From the NCBI GenBank assembly GCA_007127175.1, contig SKZX01000076.1:1-6831 (forward strand): a DNA stretch of 6,831 nt, written 5' to 3'. Positions 4,121-6,831 of the stretch are shown here, one piece after another. The notes beneath the pieces are model-generated. The model had not been told where the DNA came from. It saw nothing but the letters and a program-made list of their open reading frames with translations, and ran no database searches. The DNA comes from Desulfobacterales bacterium. GTDB lineage: Bacteria; Desulfobacterota; Desulfobacteria; Desulfobacterales; Desulfosalsimonadaceae. A program made the position numbers and the translations under genes. Each line of letters opens with the position of its first letter. The stretch's first letter is position 1.

Positions 4121-6610
4121 TCATTGTGCGTGCCGGGTGTATAAGCGTCGGCAGATTTCTCTTTTGGCCAGGCTCATATGAATCGCCGGCGAAAAATGCG
4201 GATGTTTTTCTGCAAAGGCAATGAGAAATGTGCTGATTTCGTCATGCCGGTCAAGGCTGCCGACCGGGGTGATGGCCGCGATGATGCGCTCGAATATAAT
4301 GGGGTGGATCTTTTCGAGCTGCCCCAGGTTCCCGGTGAACCAGTCCCACAAGGAGTCTTTGGCATGCGGGTTCATCGCCAGCCATGTTACGGGCAGGTGC
4401 ATGTTGCGCTGGGGCACGTCCGTCAGGATGAATTTTCCGGCCCTTTCAATAAGGTCCGCATGGGAAAAACAGCCCATGGCCCGCTGTAGGTTCTGCCGCT
4501 CCTGCTCGCTGGTCGACACTTCCAGTCGGTAGGCAAACCAGTCGAAAGCCTTGTCGCCTTCCAGAAAGGCCCCTGCCTGGAGCACAGCGCGGACGATGTC
4601 CGGGCTTACATGCCCGCCGCCTGTCAGCTGGTCAAACTGAACAGCGGCTTCATGTGACGCTTCTGGCATGCCGAGGCGCACGGCGGTCCAGAGCGCCTTG
4701 CTTTTGAGCCGCAGCATGCCGCGGCTGTCATTGTCATCGGGCATCCATCCTGTGCGTGCCTGGAATTTTTCAAAAAAACCGGTCATGGTTAGTCTGGCCG
4801 TTTCACGTTGCCCGCCTTGAGAGACGAGGTCAAGAAAAGACAGGCTGTCCAGTATGGTTGACAAGGGCAGGGGGTCGGTTTCATCCTTGAAGCTGGAGAG
4901 CTCAGCGATCCATTCATCCGCATCCAGCATGCCCGCCTTCACAAGGGCGAACCGGTCGCTTGCCAGGCCGTGCCTGTCCACGGACGGGATGCTTTTTTCT
5001 TCAATCATGCGGCGTAATGCTTGCCAGTCTTGTGTTTCGGTATAGCGGGTGCGGTAAAACCCATAGTAACCATCGTTGATGGTGTATGCCCGAACACCGG
5101 GTTCAAGTTCGATGGTTTTTTCCTGGTGGTCAAAATTGAGCCGGATCACCTTTTGCGATCCGTTTTCAAGAAAGAGCCGGATTGCCATGGGTATGGGCCA
5201 TGTGGCAGTGTCATCCGGCGCCTGAAGAAAGGAAAAGCGCTTCTGGTGCAGGTGCAGGGTGTTTCCGGTGCGGGCGGCCTCAACAAGGGGGTGGCCGGCC
5301 TGTGTAACCCATTTTTCCATGATCCTGGAAACGGGTTTTCCAGAGGCCGCTTCCAGTTCATTCCAGAGGTCCTTGCTGTCCGCGCACTTGTACGCATGGG
5401 CGTCAAGATACCGGTAAAGACCGTCGGCAAATGCGTCCTGGCCTAAAAATCCCGCAATCTGGCGCAGAACGCCGCCGCCCTTGCTGTAAATAATAGGCGC
5501 CGTACTGCTGTTGATCACCACGTGGTCGCCGCCGGGAATCTCGATGGGAATGGTTTCCGGGAGCCCGTCACGGTTCATGGCGGTTTCGACCTGGGTCTCG
5601 ATGAAGCTGTCCCAGATCTGCCAGTCCGGGTGATAATGGTCGATGATCCCGTACCCGAAGTACGTGGCGAAGCTTTCGTTCAGCCAGAGGTACTTCCAGT
5701 CCGACGGTGTGACCAGGTTGCCGAACCATTGGTGGGCCATTTCATGGGCGATGACCTCGCAGATGCGCTCCTCGCTTTCCGCATCCGTATTTTTCGGGTC
5801 AAAAAGCAGAAGGTTTTCACGGAAGGTGATGGCGCCCCAGTTTTCCATGGCGCCGAAGGCGAAATCGGGCACGGCGATCAAATCAATCTTGGGAAGCGGG
5901 TAGGGGATCCGGTAGTAGCGTTCGCAAAAATGAAGGGATTTCCGGGCGAACGCCAGACCGTATCGGACCTGGGATTCCATTTCCGGCAGAACGGCCGCAC
6001 GGACCCTTCTGTCCAGGTCGTCAATGAGAATCCGGAAGCCCCCGATGCCGAAGAACAGCAGGTAGGTCGACATGACCGGGGTTTCCTGGAAGGCGACCCG
6101 TTTCTTGCCGTTTTCAAGGATTGTTTCGGAGGCCGGCGGCATGTTGCTGATGGCGGTCAGGCGGGGGTCCACGATCAGAATAAACTCAAAGACCGCCTTG
6201 TGCAGGGGGTGATCCATGCAGGGGAAGGCACGCCGGGCATCGCTTTCCTGAAACTGGGTGACGGCAATGGTTTGGGCGGTGTTTCCCTGACGGTATTCGC
6301 TTCTGTAGAACCCGGCCATCTTGTCGGATATTTCACCGTAATAGTCAATGGTCAGCAGGATGTCGCCGGACATTGCTTCCGGCAGGTCAATCGAAAGCAC
6401 CTCTTCATCAGGGTCGAGGCGAAAGCCCAGGTTTTTTCCGTTGCAGGTACACCGGGTGAGCGACAGGTCGAGGCAGTTCAGGCGCACCGTATCTGTGTTT
6501 TCAACCGCTGAGAGCAGCAGTTCGAGTTTTCCGGCAAACCGACTATTCACCATGTCCGGTTCGATGGTGACCCGGTAGCGGATGGGCCGGATATTTTTTT
6601 CATGCGCCAT
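4121..6610 (-). CDS. M1-family zinc aminopeptidase
   Basis: This 829-residue protein is a gluzincin aminopeptidase that removes N-terminal residues from peptides. No signal peptide or membrane segment is seen, so it is probably cytoplasmic and serves peptide turnover. An N-terminal beta domain (about 1-195) contains QESDARRAFPCMDHP (121-135). The catalytic domain carries the substrate motif GAMEN (253-257) and the zinc site HEMAH (289-293) with the third ligand E312 in LNESFATY. The transition-state tyrosine is Y375 in IIYSKGG. All key residues are intact. From about 450 a small beta domain and then a long helical region begin, with YYGFYRTRYTETQDW (515-529) typical of the ERAP1-like C-terminal domain. 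Architecture and length are closer to the tricorn-factor and animal puromycin-sensitive types than to E. coli PepN, so I give no symbol. The ATG at 6608-6610 has AAAGGG (6617-6622) six bases upstream. First gene of the three-gene transcript. Confidence 0.96.
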   Translation of the reverse strand: MAHEKNIRPIRYRVTIEPDMVNSRFAGKLELLLSAVENTDTVRLNCLDLSLTRCTCNGKNLGFRLDPDEEVLSIDLPEAMSGDILLTIDYYGEISDKMAGFYRSEYRQGNTAQTIAVTQFQESDARRAFPCMDHPLHKAVFEFILIVDPRLTAISNMPPASETILENGKKRVAFQETPVMSTYLLFFGIGGFRILIDDLDRRVRAAVLPEMESQVRYGLAFARKSLHFCERYYRIPYPLPKIDLIAVPDFAFGAMENWGAITFRENLLLFDPKNTDAESEERICEVIAHEMAHQWFGNLVTPSDWKYLWLNESFATYFGYGIIDHYHPDWQIWDSFIETQVETAMNRDGLPETIPIEIPGGDHVVINSSTAPIIYSKGGGVLRQIAGFLGQDAFADGLYRYLDAHAYKCADSKDLWNELEAASGKPVSRIMEKWVTQAGHPLVEAARTGNTLHLHQKRFSFLQAPDDTATWPIPMAIRLFLENGSQKVIRLNFDHQEKTIELEPGVRAYTINDGYYGFYRTRYTETQDWQALRRMIEEKSIPSVDRHGLASDRFALVKAGMLDADEWIAELSSFKDETDPLPLSTILDSLSFLDLVSQGGQRETARLTMTGFFEKFQARTGWMPDDNDSRGMLRLKSKALWTAVRLGMPEASHEAAVQFDQLTGGGHVSPDIVRAVLQAGAFLEGDKAFDWFAYRLEVSTSEQERQNLQRAMGCFSHADLIERAGKFILTDVPQRNMHLPVTWLAMNPHAKDSLWDWFTGNLGQLEKIHPIIFERIIAAITPVGSLDRHDEISTFLIAFAEKHPHFSPAIHMSLAKREICRRLYTRHAQ

Positions 6611-6654
6611 GGGTAACCCTTTCTTTATCTTCGTGGCTTTTGTTATGGCCCTCT

Positions 6655-6682
6655 ATTATAATCGTATCGGTAGAATCATCAA
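6655..6682 (-). promoter_or_regulatory. Promoter of the aminopeptidase-dapF-moeA operon
   Basis: On the minus strand, TTGATG (6682 to 6677), a 16-base spacer and a perfect TATAAT (6660 to 6655) form a good sigma-70 promoter. Transcription would start near 6648, leaving a leader of about 38 bases that includes the AAAGGG ribosome site. No clear operator repeat is seen over it. Confidence 0.65.
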
Positions 6683-6831
6683 GCAAATAAAGAACCCCTG
6701 GTCTTTGCTGAACTCTTGAAATGAAGTGGTGGCGGGCGCTCCCTGCGAAATTAAGGGATAAAGGTTCAAATTTTTAATGGTTGGGGGTGGGGTGCTGCCC
6801 TTGGCAACTGTGAGGGTTTGGGATCGCTCTA
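6683..6831. other. Unassigned sequence at the right edge
   Basis: No convincing gene is visible. A minus-strand frame is open from 6773 to 6600 (57 codons, ending inside the first codons of the aminopeptidase) and reads partly like protein, with GVLYLLDDSTDTIIIEG, but it has no ATG or GTG. A second minus-strand frame is open from the edge to 6656 but has unlikely composition. A weak AAAGA/TCTTT hairpin (6689-6706) has no T run. The stretch may be the downstream end of a gene outside the window, a gene remnant or a dispersed intergenic element. Confidence 0.4.

Noticed and set aside
5522..6511. Long plus-strand open frame (329 codons) opposite the aminopeptidase
   Set aside because: It is antisense to a gene with complete M1 catalytic motifs. 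Its translation is rich in Gly, Asp, Val and Arg with no recognisable motif, as expected from the opposite strand of GC-rich coding DNA.
6721..6777. Plus-strand 18-codon frame starting MKWWRALP
   Set aside because: It is very short, has no ribosome binding site and no recognisable feature.

Overview
The window reads as a piece of a GC-rich bacterial chromosome. Gene content (two MoeA-family molybdenum cofactor proteins, an M1 aminopeptidase, a DapF-type protein) and protein style suggest an anaerobe of the sulfate-reducing Desulfobacterota kind. That assignment is an inference from familiarity, because no rRNA or other taxonomic marker is present.

Layout from left to right: (1) positions 1-1077, minus strand, hold a MoeA-family gene whose 3' end lies beyond the left edge. 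(2) Positions 1078-1260 are a gene-free divergent intergenic stretch. (3) Positions 1261-1910, plus strand, hold a compact vapBC toxin-antitoxin module with a near-consensus promoter and a VapC that starts at TTG. This island is visibly richer in A and T than both flanks. (4) Positions 1911-1995 are a short spacer between converging genes. (5) Positions 1996-6610, minus strand, hold three tightly packed genes, read from right to left: an M1 zinc aminopeptidase, a DapF-family protein, and a complete moeA. The aminopeptidase stop codon touches the possible upstream dapF start, and dapF and moeA share an ATGA overlap, so this is almost certainly one transcript. A TTGATG-16-TATAAT promoter lies just upstream of the aminopeptidase. 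(6) Positions 6611-6831 are an intergenic stretch containing that promoter and unassigned sequence.

The most notable observation is in the DapF-family protein. It keeps the family fold motifs and the substrate-binding residues, but both catalytic cysteines are serine. A normal two-cysteine epimerase mechanism is therefore not available, and the automatic name diaminopimelate epimerase should be treated with caution. It sits between a peptidase and a molybdenum insertase rather than among lysine genes, which adds to the doubt.

The second theme is two divergent MoeA paralogues lying in the same orientation and separated only by the toxin-antitoxin island. Paired MoeA proteins are known in organisms that use both molybdenum and tungsten, and the left copy appears to belong to a different MoeA subfamily. 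The layout is consistent with vapBC having inserted between two neighbouring cofactor genes.
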